From Nocardia carnea NBRC 14403 (GTDB taxonomy: Bacteria; Actinomycetota; Actinomycetes; Mycobacteriales; Mycobacteriaceae): DNA of 64,000 nt. The stretch is from positions 1 through 64,000 of the forward strand of contig NZ_BAFV01000022.1 in NCBI RefSeq assembly GCF_000308515.1. Direction: 5' to 3'. Within the stretch, counting starts at the first letter, position 1, and every line of letters starts with the position of its first letter. The position numbers and the translations under genes were made by a program. Positions 8,164 to 16,118 of this stretch are shown here, piece after piece. Under the pieces are notes generated by a model. The model saw only the letters and a program-made list of their open reading frames with translations, made no database searches and had not been told where the DNA came from.

Positions 8164-8733
8164 ATGGCAGGCCGACCCGACTCGAAGAAACGCGAAATGA
8201 TGCTGAACCAGGCTTGCGAAATACTGTCCCGCAGCGGCGTCGTCGATACCTCCCTGCGGTCGCTTGCCGCACAGATGGGCACCAGCGGACGGATGCTGAT
8301 CTACTACTTCGGTTCGAAGGAAAAGCTGATTCTCGAAGTCATAGAGCACGAACAGCGCCGGGCCGCGCCGGACCCCGGAGTCTCCTCCTCGGCCGCTGAC
8401 CTACGCGCCTACATTCTGGCCGACTGGGATTCGATCACCCGTGGGGAAAAGCACGTCAGCGTACGGATTCTGGAGCAAGTTTTCGGCGCCGCCTGTGCCC
8501 AGGAAAGCCCCTACGCCCATTACACCGCACAAACTCTGGACCGGCTGATCGGCAACTTCGAAGCACGTCTGGTCGCCATCGGAATGCCCGGCGATATCGC
8601 CGCCACCCGTGCGGTTGTCGGGCTCACCGCGCTCCAGGGATATCTCATGCGATACTTCACGGCCGCGGATCCGGCCGCGGTCGATCGCGACTTTCTCCGC
8701 TTCGTGGACGATGTCATTCTTGCGCCGTTCTGA
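8164..8733 (+). CDS. TetR family transcriptional regulator
   Basis: A 189-residue one-component regulator. The N-terminal helix-turn-helix is clear (residues about 12-58: S-L-R-S-L-A-A-Q-M-G-T-S-G-R-M-L-I-Y-Y-F-G-S-K-E-K-L). The remaining 130 residues form the all-helical ligand and dimer domain. The gene is divergent from the Emb arabinosyltransferase, so it likely controls that gene and itself; this is inference from position. The start looks leaderless (TACAGT six bases upstream). A strong hairpin lies downstream at 8861-8902. Confidence 0.88.
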   Translation: MAGRPDSKKREMMLNQACEILSRSGVVDTSLRSLAAQMGTSGRMLIYYFGSKEKLILEVIEHEQRRAAPDPGVSSSAADLRAYILADWDSITRGEKHVSVRILEQVFGAACAQESPYAHYTAQTLDRLIGNFEARLVAIGMPGDIAATRAVVGLTALQGYLMRYFTAADPAAVDRDFLRFVDDVILAPF

Positions 8734-8860
8734 GGGGAACTGCTCAACTCCCCTCGCGGGGTAGCCGGTTTCGCAGGCGGACCGGTGACGGGGTAGCACG
8801 GCCGGGACAGAGTCGCGACGTCGAGAAACAACCCGAAAATGACTGGCGCTGAGCGTTGTT

Positions 8861-8902
8861 CCCGCGTGGGACCGGAATGCGTGCCGTCCGGCCCCACGCG
8901 GG
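8861..8902. terminator. Hairpin between convergent TetR and methyltransferase genes
   Basis: CCCGCGTGGG (8861-8870) pairs with CCCACGCGGG (8893-8902). The stem continues inward with ACCGGA / TCCGG. It sits between the ends of two convergent genes and so probably serves both as a terminator. Confidence 0.7.
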
Positions 8903-8908
8903 TGCGCG

Positions 8909-9655
8909 TCAGCGCTTCATCAGGGCGAAGACTCCCCAGCCGAGATATTCACGCAGATAGCGCGTGTAGCTCGCCGGTTCTGTGTCGAGACCCTCCCGCA
9001 CCTCGGGGGCCAGTTCGTCGTCCGGGTTCCGGTCGAGCCAGCGGCGCATGCTGAGCCACTGTGCCGCGGTGTACCGGTCCCAGCTGTCCTGGTCGGCGAG
9101 CATCATTTCCACGACGTCGTAGCCGAGACCCTGGAATTGCCCGATCAGGTCCGGGAGTTCCAGGTAGTCGGCGATGGCGGTGGCACGGCAGGCCTTGGCG
9201 GTCTCCTCGTCCGGAGGGGGCCGCCGCCAGTACGGCTCACCGATCAGCATCAGGCCGCCGGGGCGGAGGTTGCGATCGAGCAGTTCGATCGTTCCGGCGA
9301 CACCGTTGCCGATCCACGTGGCGCCGACACAGGCGGCCAGATCGACGGGCTCGTCCGCGACGTGACCGGCGGCGTCACCGTGGACGAACTCGACCCGAGC
9401 GGCGACACCGAGTTCCGCAGCGCGGGCCTGGGCCTGCTCGGTGAAGACGGTGCTGATGTCGACCCCGGTACCGGTGATGCCGTGGTCCCGCGCCCAGGTG
9501 CACAGCATTTCGCCCGAGCCGCTGGCCAGGTCGAGTGCCCGCGTCCCTGGTGCGAGGTGGAGTGATTCGCCCAGGGCGGACAACTTGGATGGGGTCAGCG
9601 GGTTGTGGATGCGGTGGTTGTTTTCGCGGATGGTGAAGATGCGGGGGAGGTCCAT
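8909..9655 (-). CDS. Class I SAM-dependent methyltransferase
   Basis: A 248-residue methyltransferase. Motif I is A-L-D-L-A-S-G-S-G-E (residues about 40-49), followed by G-V-D-I-S-x-x-F and F-V-H-G-D-A, with post-motif L-R-P-G-G-L-M-L-I-G-E-P-Y-W near 130-145. The start is placed at ATG 9655 because GGAAAGGA lies eight bases before it; an in-frame ATG seven codons upstream has no such site. The methyltransferase-GNAT gene ends just upstream on the same strand (27 bases away), so the two probably share a transcript. The substrate is unknown. Confidence 0.82.
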   Translation of the reverse strand: MDLPRIFTIRENNHRIHNPLTPSKLSALGESLHLAPGTRALDLASGSGEMLCTWARDHGITGTGVDISTVFTEQAQARAAELGVAARVEFVHGDAAGHVADEPVDLAACVGATWIGNGVAGTIELLDRNLRPGGLMLIGEPYWRRPPPDEETAKACRATAIADYLELPDLIGQFQGLGYDVVEMMLADQDSWDRYTAAQWLSMRRWLDRNPDDELAPEVREGLDTEPASYTRYLREYLGWGVFALMKR

Positions 9656-9682
9656 GACCTGATTCCTTTCCGTCATGTCTCG

Positions 9683-10996
9683 TCAGATGCCGAACGCCGC
9701 CGGGTAGGCGATGGTCCCGCTGGGAATCGGCCGGGTGGTGTCCAAGGCCAGCGCCATCATTGCCTCGTCCGGGGCATCGAACGGTGCGTGGATTCCGAAC
9801 CGTGAGGCCGGAGTGAAACCGAAACGTGGGTAGTACTCGGGGTGTCCGAGGACGACGACCAGGTTTTCGCCCATGGCTGCGGCCGAGTCGAGGGCTGCGT
9901 GGATCGCCGCGGAGCCCGCGCCCGTTCGCTGGTATTCGGGCCGGACCGCGCACGGCGCCAGTGCCAAGGCGGCTTCCTCGCCGACGCGGCAGCGTGTGAG
10001 CAGCGCATGCCCGACGACCTCGCCGGTGGCAGTGGTGGTGAGCATGGACAGCCCGTCGATCCACGCCTCGGGGTCGGCGCGCAGGGCGTCGACGATGTCG
10101 GCTTCCTCGGCGGTGGGGAAGGCGGCCAGTTCGACCGCGCGGACGGCCGGGATATCGCTGCGGGTTTCGGGACGAGTGGTCCAGGTGGTCATGGTTGTTC
10201 CGTTCTCGGTGGTGTGGTCGTAGGGGCGCAGGATGTAGGCGGCGTAGCGGTAGTCGCGGCCGTGCCGGTTGCGCATGGCGATTTCTGCTTGCAGTGCAGT
10301 GAGTGCCTCGCGCATCCCCGAGCGGTCCGCATCCATCAGACGCATTCGCGCGGTGAGCGGGGTGTAGTACTCCTGCCACCAGTCGCTCTCCGGTAGCGGC
10401 CAGTGCGCGTCCACTCGGTAGCCGGCCGCCCGTGCCGCGTCGGTGTTGCCGGCATGTGTCCGTAACCGGTAGGCAGCGTCCCAATAGGCCCGGACCTCGG
10501 CGTCGGGATCGGTACCGGTCCATTCGATTTCGGTGATCGCCAGGACACCTCCGGGTGCCAGCAGCCGCCGCCAAGCCCGAAGCGCCGTGTCGAAGCCGAC
10601 GGTGTAGACCGAGCCTTCGGCCCAGATCACGTCGAAGCTGTGATCGGGGTGGGGCAGCCGGTCCATCGAATGGTTCACCACCGAGATCTGCCCGTCGAGT
10701 CCACGACGTGCCGCTTCGGCGACCAGTTCATCGAGGTAGGGCTGGTGGAGATCGACCGCGGTCACGATCGCGCCGGCCTCGGCGGCCAGCAGCAGGGCGG
10801 CGGCTCCTGGACCGCATCCGGCGTCCAGGATTCGAGGGCGTTCTGGAAGTGGTCCGGCGGCCGCGAGTAGCCGCAGTGTCGTAGCGTCCGAGCCCGGCCC
10901 TTGCCTGGCCAGGCCCTCGTGTAGTGCGAAGAGAGCTTCGATCACCGCGTCGGTGCCGATATTGGACGCGTCGGTGCCGGATGAAGAAGAAGACAA
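9683..10996 (-). CDS. Fused SAM methyltransferase and GNAT acetyltransferase
   Basis: A 437-residue two-domain protein. Residues about 30-260 form a class I methyltransferase (I-L-D-A-G-C-G-P-G at about 55-63, A-V-D-L-H-Q, V-I-W-A-E-G). Residues about 270-437 form a GNAT domain (A-L-A-P-C-A-V-R-P-E-Y-Q-R-T-G-A-G acetyl-CoA loop; V-L-G-H-P-E-Y-Y-P-R-F-G-F). They are joined by a short T/G/N-rich stretch followed by an ATG (about 10192) preceded by GGAAC, so the GNAT could also be made separately. The first codon is TTG (10996); a GTG 17 codons later is another choice. Either domain alone is an ordinary family; the fusion is unusual to me. Confidence 0.75.
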   Translation of the reverse strand: MSSSSSGTDASNIGTDAVIEALFALHEGLARQGPGSDATTLRLLAAAGPLPERPRILDAGCGPGAAALLLAAEAGAIVTAVDLHQPYLDELVAEAARRGLDGQISVVNHSMDRLPHPDHSFDVIWAEGSVYTVGFDTALRAWRRLLAPGGVLAITEIEWTGTDPDAEVRAYWDAAYRLRTHAGNTDAARAAGYRVDAHWPLPESDWWQEYYTPLTARMRLMDADRSGMREALTALQAEIAMRNRHGRDYRYAAYILRPYDHTTENGTTMTTWTTRPETRSDIPAVRAVELAAFPTAEEADIVDALRADPEAWIDGLSMLTTTATGEVVGHALLTRCRVGEEAALALAPCAVRPEYQRTGAGSAAIHAALDSAAAMGENLVVVLGHPEYYPRFGFTPASRFGIHAPFDAPDEAMMALALDTTRPIPSGTIAYPAAFGI

Positions 10997-11502
10997 CGTA
11001 GAAACCCTTGAACAGGGATCTCGGAGTGTGCCCAGCCACTGCGCACGGGCGTATGCCGACAGAGCGGAAGGCCGGATCAGTCCGGGATCCGGGAGATGAA
11101 GTGATCCCTGCGAGCAGGCCGAGCGGCTTCGGAATCCAGGGCAGGACTGTGGGCGGTTTCGGCCACGTCAGGGCCGCATACCGCCTCGATCAGGGGATGC
11201 CAGGGAATACGAAGGCAACGGACGTCGTCTCATAGACAGCCGTGAGGCACGGCGATGGAGACGACTACGCGATGCAGTCGGGCGCGCTCGGCGCGGGCCG
11301 GATCACAAAACACCTCTTCCAAGGGCGTAAAGCCCGAAACGGACGATCGGTCGCCCGGAACTCAAACACAAACCCGGAGCCGAGTCCAATCATTTACCGC
11401 AGTCGGCCTCGGCCCGATGCGGCAGGTCGATGCCATCGCCGCCGCCCGCGAGTGGTGGTGAATGGCGGACTCAGTGCCCGAACCTACGGGCCACCTCGTC
11501 CG
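10997..11502. other. Intergenic stretch, no gene seen
   Basis: About 500 bases between the ends or starts of minus-strand genes. Short open frames exist on both strands but have low-complexity Arg/Ser/Pro composition and no ribosome site. An 8-base inverted repeat (GTCGTCTC / GAGACGAC) near 11230-11270 is the only structure noticed. Nothing is supported here. Confidence 0.4.
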
Positions 11503-12270
11503 TCAGGCAGAGGCGAGCCGGGCGCGCAGGAACGTGATCGTTTCGGTCACCAACTCCGCCACATCTTGATACCCCTCGAATCCATGTTCCGCCCCCGGGA
11601 CGCTGCGGTAGGTAATTTCGGCCGCGACTGCGGTCATGCGCGCGTGCAGTCGCCGGCTCTGGCGCGCCGGCACGATCGTGTCCTGCTCACCGTGGACGAG
11701 TAGGCACGGTGGCACGCCGGGGCGTACATACGTGATAGGGCTGGCCTCGGCGCAGCGGTCCGGCATCTCCGAGGGCCAGCCGCCCAGCCAGGGCGAATAC
11801 GGCAAGTCATCCTCCGTGCTTTCCATATCGAGAATGTCGGTGATCGGATACCACGCCGCCACGGCCCGAACATCGGTTCTGGTGAAGGCGGTCGTCAATG
11901 CGAGCAGACCTCCGGCTGAATCGCCCCAGATGCCGAGACGCCCGGCGTCGAGTCCGTACTCATCGGCATGCAGTCGCAAAAATTCCACGGCGGCCGCCGC
12001 ATCCTCGAGTTGCGCAGGCCAAGTCGCTTCTTTACTGAGCCGGTAGTCGATCGAAGCGCAAGCCAATCCTGCCTCGAGCAGTCCGGTGAAGACCGCGCCG
12101 TCTGGGATCGTGCGATGCAGCCACCGCCGGTCTCCTGAATGGAACGATCCTCCATGAATCCACACCACCACCACGGGCGGGCGCTCCACGTCGTCGGGTA
12201 CGTACAGATCCAGCAACAACGGCCTGAACCCGCGGATCACCGAATAGGTCACTTGCTCGTGAACCGCCAC
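11503..12270 (-). CDS. Alpha/beta-hydrolase, esterase/lipase of the HSL-like group
   Basis: A serine hydrolase of about 255 residues. It shows the oxyanion motif W-I-H-G-G-S-F-H-S-G-D, the nucleophile motif G-D-S-A-G-G, a distal acid in E-Q-D-T-I-V-P, and the catalytic His in A-E-H-G-F. This order is typical of hormone-sensitive-lipase-like or BD-FAE-type esterases, which hydrolyse small acyl esters. There is no signal peptide. The start is set at GTG 12270; the frame is open further upstream, but that part lacks family likeness. It is divergent from an ESX-type gene group. The substrate is unknown. Confidence 0.82.
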   Translation of the reverse strand: MAVHEQVTYSVIRGFRPLLLDLYVPDDVERPPVVVVWIHGGSFHSGDRRWLHRTIPDGAVFTGLLEAGLACASIDYRLSKEATWPAQLEDAAAAVEFLRLHADEYGLDAGRLGIWGDSAGGLLALTTAFTRTDVRAVAAWYPITDILDMESTEDDLPYSPWLGGWPSEMPDRCAEASPITYVRPGVPPCLLVHGEQDTIVPARQSRRLHARMTAVAAEITYRSVPGAEHGFEGYQDVAELVTETITFLRARLASA

Positions 12271-12486
12271 GGTCCACAGAGTAGGCGCGCATCGCGCGTG
12301 TGCGGTGCGTTCTGTCGCCGCATGCCTCGCTCTGGTGTACCGGGGCTCGGACTGGCGGGCTGCCACCGCGGGAGGCGGAGAGGCTGTGTGACAGCAACGT
12401 TGGAGCACCGGGTATGCGAGGATGATCGCGACTGAACTGGACGGCACCCGATGGCGGCGCAGTTCGCCGGGGTGAGGGGAGAACAA

Positions 12487-12777
12487 GTGAACACCAGTGA
12501 CCGGGCAGCGGAGATCGCCCGGATCAACGCAGAGTTGGCCGAAATCCGTGGCTCGATCCGGTCCAGGGACGGCAGCGTACTCATCGAAACCGATGTAGCC
12601 GGCCGTATCACCAAGATCTGGCTGGCCGACTATGCCATGGACGACGGCCCGGACCATCTGGCAACGGTCATTGCCGATACGCACCGGCTTGCCTTGGCGG
12701 AGGCCATGGCAACGGCCGAGCGGACGTTCAACGGCACCGGTGAGCGTGCCACCACCGAGCAAAACCACGTGCGCTGA
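12487..12777 (+). CDS. YbaB/EbfC-family protein of an ESX-type locus
   Basis: A 96-residue protein. It opens with a coiled-coil helix (S-D-R-A-A-E-I-A-R-I-N-A-E-L-A-E-I). A YbaB-like beta region follows (V-L-I-E-T-D-V-A-G-R-I-T-K-I-W-L) and then a final helix. YbaB/EbfC proteins bind nucleoids, and short actinobacterial members head small operons of type VII secretion substrates. The start is GTG 12487, after GGGGAG. Its stop overlaps the next ATG (TGATG), so the three genes 12487-13646 form one operon. Confidence 0.72.
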   Translation: MNTSDRAAEIARINAELAEIRGSIRSRDGSVLIETDVAGRITKIWLADYAMDDGPDHLATVIADTHRLALAEAMATAERTFNGTGERATTEQNHVR

Positions 12778-13098
12778 TGACGAACCTCGACCCCGCCAAG
12801 ATGCGGGCATTGGCCGGTGAACTGCGGGTGCACGCCACGAACATGAACGGCGTCGCACCGATCGCGAAGGCAAGCCGCGACGCCGCCCGAGCCGGAATGA
12901 CCAACTCCGATCTCGCGGTCAAGATCGAGGAATCGCTCAAGGCCATGGACAGGGTGGTGCAGTACCACGCCGAGCCGGCAGACCTGGTTCGCCGATGAAC
13001 TCGATCGGCAAGCGGCCTCATTCGAAGCTACCGATCAGGGTATCGCCGGCGACGTAGGCGGAGCTGGCAAAGGACTCGAAGAGATGGGACCGCGATGA
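12777..13098 (+). pseudogene. Frameshifted EspC/WXG100-like secretion-target gene
   Basis: The first frame gives 73 residues of helical ESX-substrate-like protein (A-L-A-G-E-L-R-V-H-A, then I-E-E-S-L-K-A-M-D-R-V-V-Q-Y-H-A-E) and stops at 12998. The +1 frame continues, without a start, as T-W-F-A-D-E-L-D-R-Q-A-A-S-F-E-A-T-D-Q and ends at TGA 13096, overlapping the next ATG as ATGA. Together these give an ordinary protein of about 107 residues with operon-style overlaps at both ends, so one extra base near 12960-12985 breaks it. This is either a real mutation, a sequencing error or, less likely, programmed frameshifting. Confidence 0.7.
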
Positions 13099-13646
13099 GC
13101 CCGGATCCATTGACCATCGATCAAGTACTCGGGTGGCAGACTCATCACATTGCCGACACCGCCTTCAAACTCAAAGAAAGTTCGCAAACCGTCGATCGTG
13201 AAGCCGATTCGGCGTCGAAGAAGATCGACACGTCACAGGACTTCTTCGACAGTGAAGCCGTGCTGGGTCCGCACGAACCTTTCAATATCGAGGCCCATCG
13301 AGCGGCAACCGGGACAGAGTCGACCACGCTGGACGCTATCGCGGCAGTCGCGGGTTGGCATGGAAACTGGGACCGAATGATTGAGGTTTCCGAACATGCC
13401 ACCACCGAAAAGCTTGTGACCTGGGCAGGTCCGGCCTCTGTATGTTGGGAGGGACTCACAAATGATGTCGTGTGGGCTGAGGGAACATCAGAGGGAGTTT
13501 ATCTCTTCATGGATGGCGGAAACCCCGTACAGACCGTGCACTTCACTGGTCCTGACAAGCTCATTTTCATCGGAAAAAGACCTCCAGTAGTACTCCGCCA
13601 CGACGTACTCACCCCGAACGGCAAGTATCTGCTCTCACCCGAATAG
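13095..13646 (+). CDS. ESX-operon protein with effector-like N-terminus, unknown function
   Basis: A 183-residue protein. Residues 1-55 are helical and charged (H-H-I-A-D-T-A-F-K-L-K-E-S-S-Q-T-V-D-R-E-A-D), as in the first domain of type VII-secreted effectors. The rest (about 60-183) is a different beta-rich region (V-Y-L-F-M-D-G-G-N-P-V-Q-T-V-H-F-T-G-P-D-K-L-I-F-I) in noticeably less GC-rich DNA. It could be a shuffled effector or an effector head joined to an unrelated domain. The start ATG overlaps the stop of the frameshifted gene. I do not recognise the C-terminal domain. Confidence 0.6.
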   Translation: MSPDPLTIDQVLGWQTHHIADTAFKLKESSQTVDREADSASKKIDTSQDFFDSEAVLGPHEPFNIEAHRAATGTESTTLDAIAAVAGWHGNWDRMIEVSEHATTEKLVTWAGPASVCWEGLTNDVVWAEGTSEGVYLFMDGGNPVQTVHFTGPDKLIFIGKRPPVVLRHDVLTPNGKYLLSPE

Positions 13647-13698
13647 GGCATGAACCGGGTCGTAAACCCGCTCATGAACTATTGGAAGCTTTCGGGGA

Positions 13699-13731
13699 CC
13701 GGCCGCCCGATCGGTTTGATCGTGCGGCCGG
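13699..13731. terminator. Hairpin between convergent genes
   Basis: A 14-base stem with one mismatch (13699-13712 with 13718-13731) and a 5-base loop lies between the end of the ESX-type operon and the end of the DUF397 gene. Confidence 0.7.
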
Positions 13732-13743
13732 ACGCAGCTTCTG

Positions 13744-13944
13744 TCAGTGCCGGAACCGTCCGGTGGCGAGGGCCGAAACAAATCCGTCCCATTCGGCCGG
13801 GCCGAAGGTCAGCGCCGGGCCGGCTGCGTTCTTCGAATCGCGCACGCCGACCGTCCCACCGCCGAGGAACGCGACCTCTACGCAGTTGTGCTGTCCGGAG
13901 CTGCGGCTGCTTTTGAACCAGTTTGCGGTGGAAAGGTTGGTCAT
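13744..13944 (-). CDS. DUF397 domain protein
   Basis: A 66-residue protein with the DUF397 pattern: W-F-K-S-S-R-S-S-x-x-x-N-C-V-E-V-A, then V-x-V-R-D-S-K, and F-x-x-x-E-W-D-G-F-V at the end. DUF397 proteins are small cytoplasmic partners of XRE regulators in Streptomyces and Nocardia. The start is ATG 13944 with GAAGGAG eight bases upstream. The ATGA overlap with the regulator remnant behind it (13941-14042) shows that it was once translated together with an XRE gene, most of which is now missing. Confidence 0.85.
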   Translation of the reverse strand: MTNLSTANWFKSSRSSGQHNCVEVAFLGGGTVGVRDSKNAAGPALTFGPAEWDGFVSALATGRFRH

Positions 13945-14042
13945 CGGTTCCACTCCTTCAAGGCAGCGAGTACCAGATTTCTGGACTCGGTCTCCGAATG
14001 CGCAACTTGTCGCAGTCTTTCCGCAACCTCGGAATGTCGGGT
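13941..14042 (-). pseudogene. C-terminal remnant of an XRE regulator
   Basis: The frame reads T-R-H-S-E-V-A-E-R-L-R-Q-V-A-H-S-E-T, then E-S-R-N-L-V-L-A-A-L-K-E-W-N-R and stops in an ATGA overlap with the DUF397 start. I see no start codon or helix-turn-helix upstream in this frame; at 14040 the sequence becomes a copy of part of espG. It looks like the tail of the lost regulator partner of DUF397. Confidence 0.5.
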
Positions 14043-14089
14043 AGCCGGGCGGGAACGGGCGTTCCGAACGTATCCTGCGGCGGACCTCG
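14040..14089. repeat. 50-bp repeat, copy 1 (espG fragment)
   Basis: Matches 16247-16296 at 48 of 50 positions in the same orientation. Copy 2 lies inside the intact espG and encodes E-V-R-R-G-I-R-A-E-R-P-F-P-P-G-Y. Copy 1 is out of any functional gene and abuts the regulator remnant. Confidence 0.8.
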
Positions 14090-14189
14090 TTAGACAACCT
14101 CACCGAGCCGGGATCCGACGTTTCCGAAGAGGCCAGGTCCCAGCCATCGATCCTGCCACCGAGGTGACCGTTCCGAGGCGGTACGGGAG

Positions 14190-15416
14190 TCAGGCGGTGA
14201 CACCGAGCCGCAAAGCGAGCGCGCGTGATTCGCGTTCGTTGAGCCGGCCGCCGTGCGTGACCAGTTCAGCCGCGAGCGAGCGTGCCAGCGGGTGGCATTT
14301 CATCGACTCTTCGCTTACGGCTGTGCCCGTGCGCAGCGCGCCGAGTGTGCCGAGCCAATCTCGCTGTTGGGCATATGCACGGGACAGTTCGAGCCACAGC
14401 CGCGACCGGCGGTCGATCGACGGCACGGCATCAGGGTCGACGGCACTTGCCGCGTCCAACGCGCCACCGGATTTTCGGAGGTCGACTTGTACGGAGACGG
14501 TGCTGATCTCGGTGTTTGCTACGCCGAACAGCGTCCAAGGGTGCGCTGCCCCAGTGGGAAGCGCACGTGCCATACCCATCGCGTGATCGATACCACGCAA
14601 CGCGTCGCCTTCACGGCCGATCCGTGCTGCCGTTATCGCGCCGTGGAGTTGACAGGCGCCCCAGAGGGCTTGTGCGTCCTGGTTGCCGTCCAAATGGGGT
14701 TCGAGGAGCGCGACAGCTTCGGCCATGAGGCGGTAGGCGTCTTCCTCCCGGCCTGTCGACCGCCAGACGTTGCCGAGCACCCAGGATGCTGACGCCAGAG
14801 TTACCGGGTCGTCGGCGATTTCGGCGGCCGACATGCACCGGTCGGCGGCGAGCCACAGCAATGGTGCGTCGGCGACCCAGGCGAGAACCTGCTCGGATAG
14901 AGCGTAGGTACCCGACAGTGCCGCCGCGGCGGCGCGGCGGTCCGGTCCGTCGAGAGTGCGCAAGGCGCGGCGGCCGTCGCGGATCAGGTCGGGCAGCATC
15001 GCGCCCGCGTCGGCGCGAGGTGTCGCCGATGTATGCCACAGGCGCCAAGCGCGTCGGACCCGCGCGGCGAGTTCGACTGTGTCGACCGGCGACGGCGATG
15101 GGGTGAGGTCGACACCTTCTATCGCCGCGCGTATGTCGGGTACCACGGGATGTCCGGCACGGCGGGAGATGCCGACCAGCAGCTCGTGGTCGCCGGTGAT
15201 CTCGGTGAGATCCCGCACGCCGAGGGTCTGGCCGATTCGTAACAGCATGTCGAGTGCCGGTGGATGCTGTAGACGGCCCTTCTCGACATCGCGTAACCAA
15301 TCCTCGGACCGGCCGACAAGCCCGGCGACAACCGCGCGGGTTCGGCCGGTGCGGGTGCGAATGTTCTGGATGCGCTCGCCTATTGCGCGTGCGGCGAGTT
15401 CGTCAGGGGTCGGCAT
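14190..15416 (-). CDS. XRE-family regulator with TPR-like domain
   Basis: A 408-residue regulator. The XRE helix-turn-helix lies at about 12-70 (I-G-E-R-I-Q-N-I-R-T-R-T-G, then S-E-D-W-L-R-D-V-E-K-G-R). The rest is helical, with repeated A-rich pairs resembling tetratricopeptide repeats, as in large Streptomyces/Nocardia XRE regulators that sense peptides or proteins. It lies upstream of a DUF397 gene but is separated from it by the 50-bp espG scrap and a regulator remnant. A 25-base palindrome at 15542 lies behind its start and may be its operator. Its target is unknown. Confidence 0.82.
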   Translation of the reverse strand: MPTPDELAARAIGERIQNIRTRTGRTRAVVAGLVGRSEDWLRDVEKGRLQHPPALDMLLRIGQTLGVRDLTEITGDHELLVGISRRAGHPVVPDIRAAIEGVDLTPSPSPVDTVELAARVRRAWRLWHTSATPRADAGAMLPDLIRDGRRALRTLDGPDRRAAAAALSGTYALSEQVLAWVADAPLLWLAADRCMSAAEIADDPVTLASASWVLGNVWRSTGREEDAYRLMAEAVALLEPHLDGNQDAQALWGACQLHGAITAARIGREGDALRGIDHAMGMARALPTGAAHPWTLFGVANTEISTVSVQVDLRKSGGALDAASAVDPDAVPSIDRRSRLWLELSRAYAQQRDWLGTLGALRTGTAVSEESMKCHPLARSLAAELVTHGGRLNERESRALALRLGVTA

Positions 15417-15541
15417 AGCGGCCTGCCTTCTTCGCGGGATAGGTCCGCTTCGCGGCTACCCCGGCCCCTCGGCTGGTGGGGTGCGATCCGCGAAGAGGTA
15501 ATCCCCAGGATAGAGCCGCAGGTGGGGTCTCACCAGCGTCT

Positions 15542-15566
15542 CGGGTAGGGGGAATCCCCCTACCCG
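15542..15566. promoter_or_regulatory. Perfect 11-base-arm palindrome, operator-like
   Basis: CGGGTAGGGGG-AAT-CCCCCTACCCG is a perfect inverted repeat in the 286-base gap between the divergent XRE/TPR gene (start 15416) and the small hypothetical gene (start 15703). It could be an operator for the XRE protein. A terminator is less likely, because no gene ends here. Confidence 0.5.
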
Positions 15567-15702
15567 GCACAGTGGTTCGCCTCTACCGATGCGGTCGGTG
15601 CGTTGCGCGCAGGATTCGTCTCGCCACCGCTGCCGGGTCGGACCTCGAGCCCCCGGTGGCGGTGGCAGTCAGCGGCAGCAGGGGACAGACAGGGGACATT
15701 CG

Positions 15703-16008
15703 ATGCGATACCGGCCGACCGCCCTCGGATATGTAGATCCGGACATCAGCAGGTCTATCGACTGGGACCGGGCCCAGGTTCAACGTCTGGCACGTCATCT
15801 CGGCTATCTGGTGATGTGGCACGACCTGGCCTCAGTGCTCCCGCTTCCGGACCAGGTGCGTGCAGCCGACGTGGACGCAGTCGTCATTCCCGGCCCGGAT
15901 CATCTGGGCCCGTTGGAGCTGAACAGGGTTATGGGTATTGCCGATGTCGAAACGGTCCTGCCCCGTTTGTCGTTTGCCCGGTGGTCGATGGCAAGGGCCG
16001 GGCATTGA
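15703..16008 (+). CDS. Conserved hypothetical protein
   Basis: A 101-residue protein starting at ATG 15703, six bases after AGGGGA. The sequence (Y-V-D-P-D-I-S-R-S-I-D-W-D-R-A-Q-V-Q-R-L-A-R-H-L-G-Y, then V-D-A-V-V-I-P-G-P-D-H-L-G) recalls short actinobacterial proteins whose fold looks like the first part of a serine-recombinase catalytic domain, but the catalytic Ser and Arg residues are not evident. No function is assigned. Its downstream neighbour on the other strand is espG. Confidence 0.6.
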   Translation: MRYRPTALGYVDPDISRSIDWDRAQVQRLARHLGYLVMWHDLASVLPLPDQVRAADVDAVVIPGPDHLGPLELNRVMGIADVETVLPRLSFARWSMARAGH

Positions 16009-16118
16009 TCGGGCTGGGCTTCGCGGTGGCGGTGGGACTGCCTCTGGCGGTGCTGGTCTGGGCTCTGGTGTGGCCAGTGGACGAGTGCGGGGGGCTGCCT
16101 GCACCGGACAGTGGCGGT

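Noticed and set aside
11008..11461. Short open frames in the gap before the esterase
   Set aside because: Low-complexity composition, no ribosome site, no family pattern.
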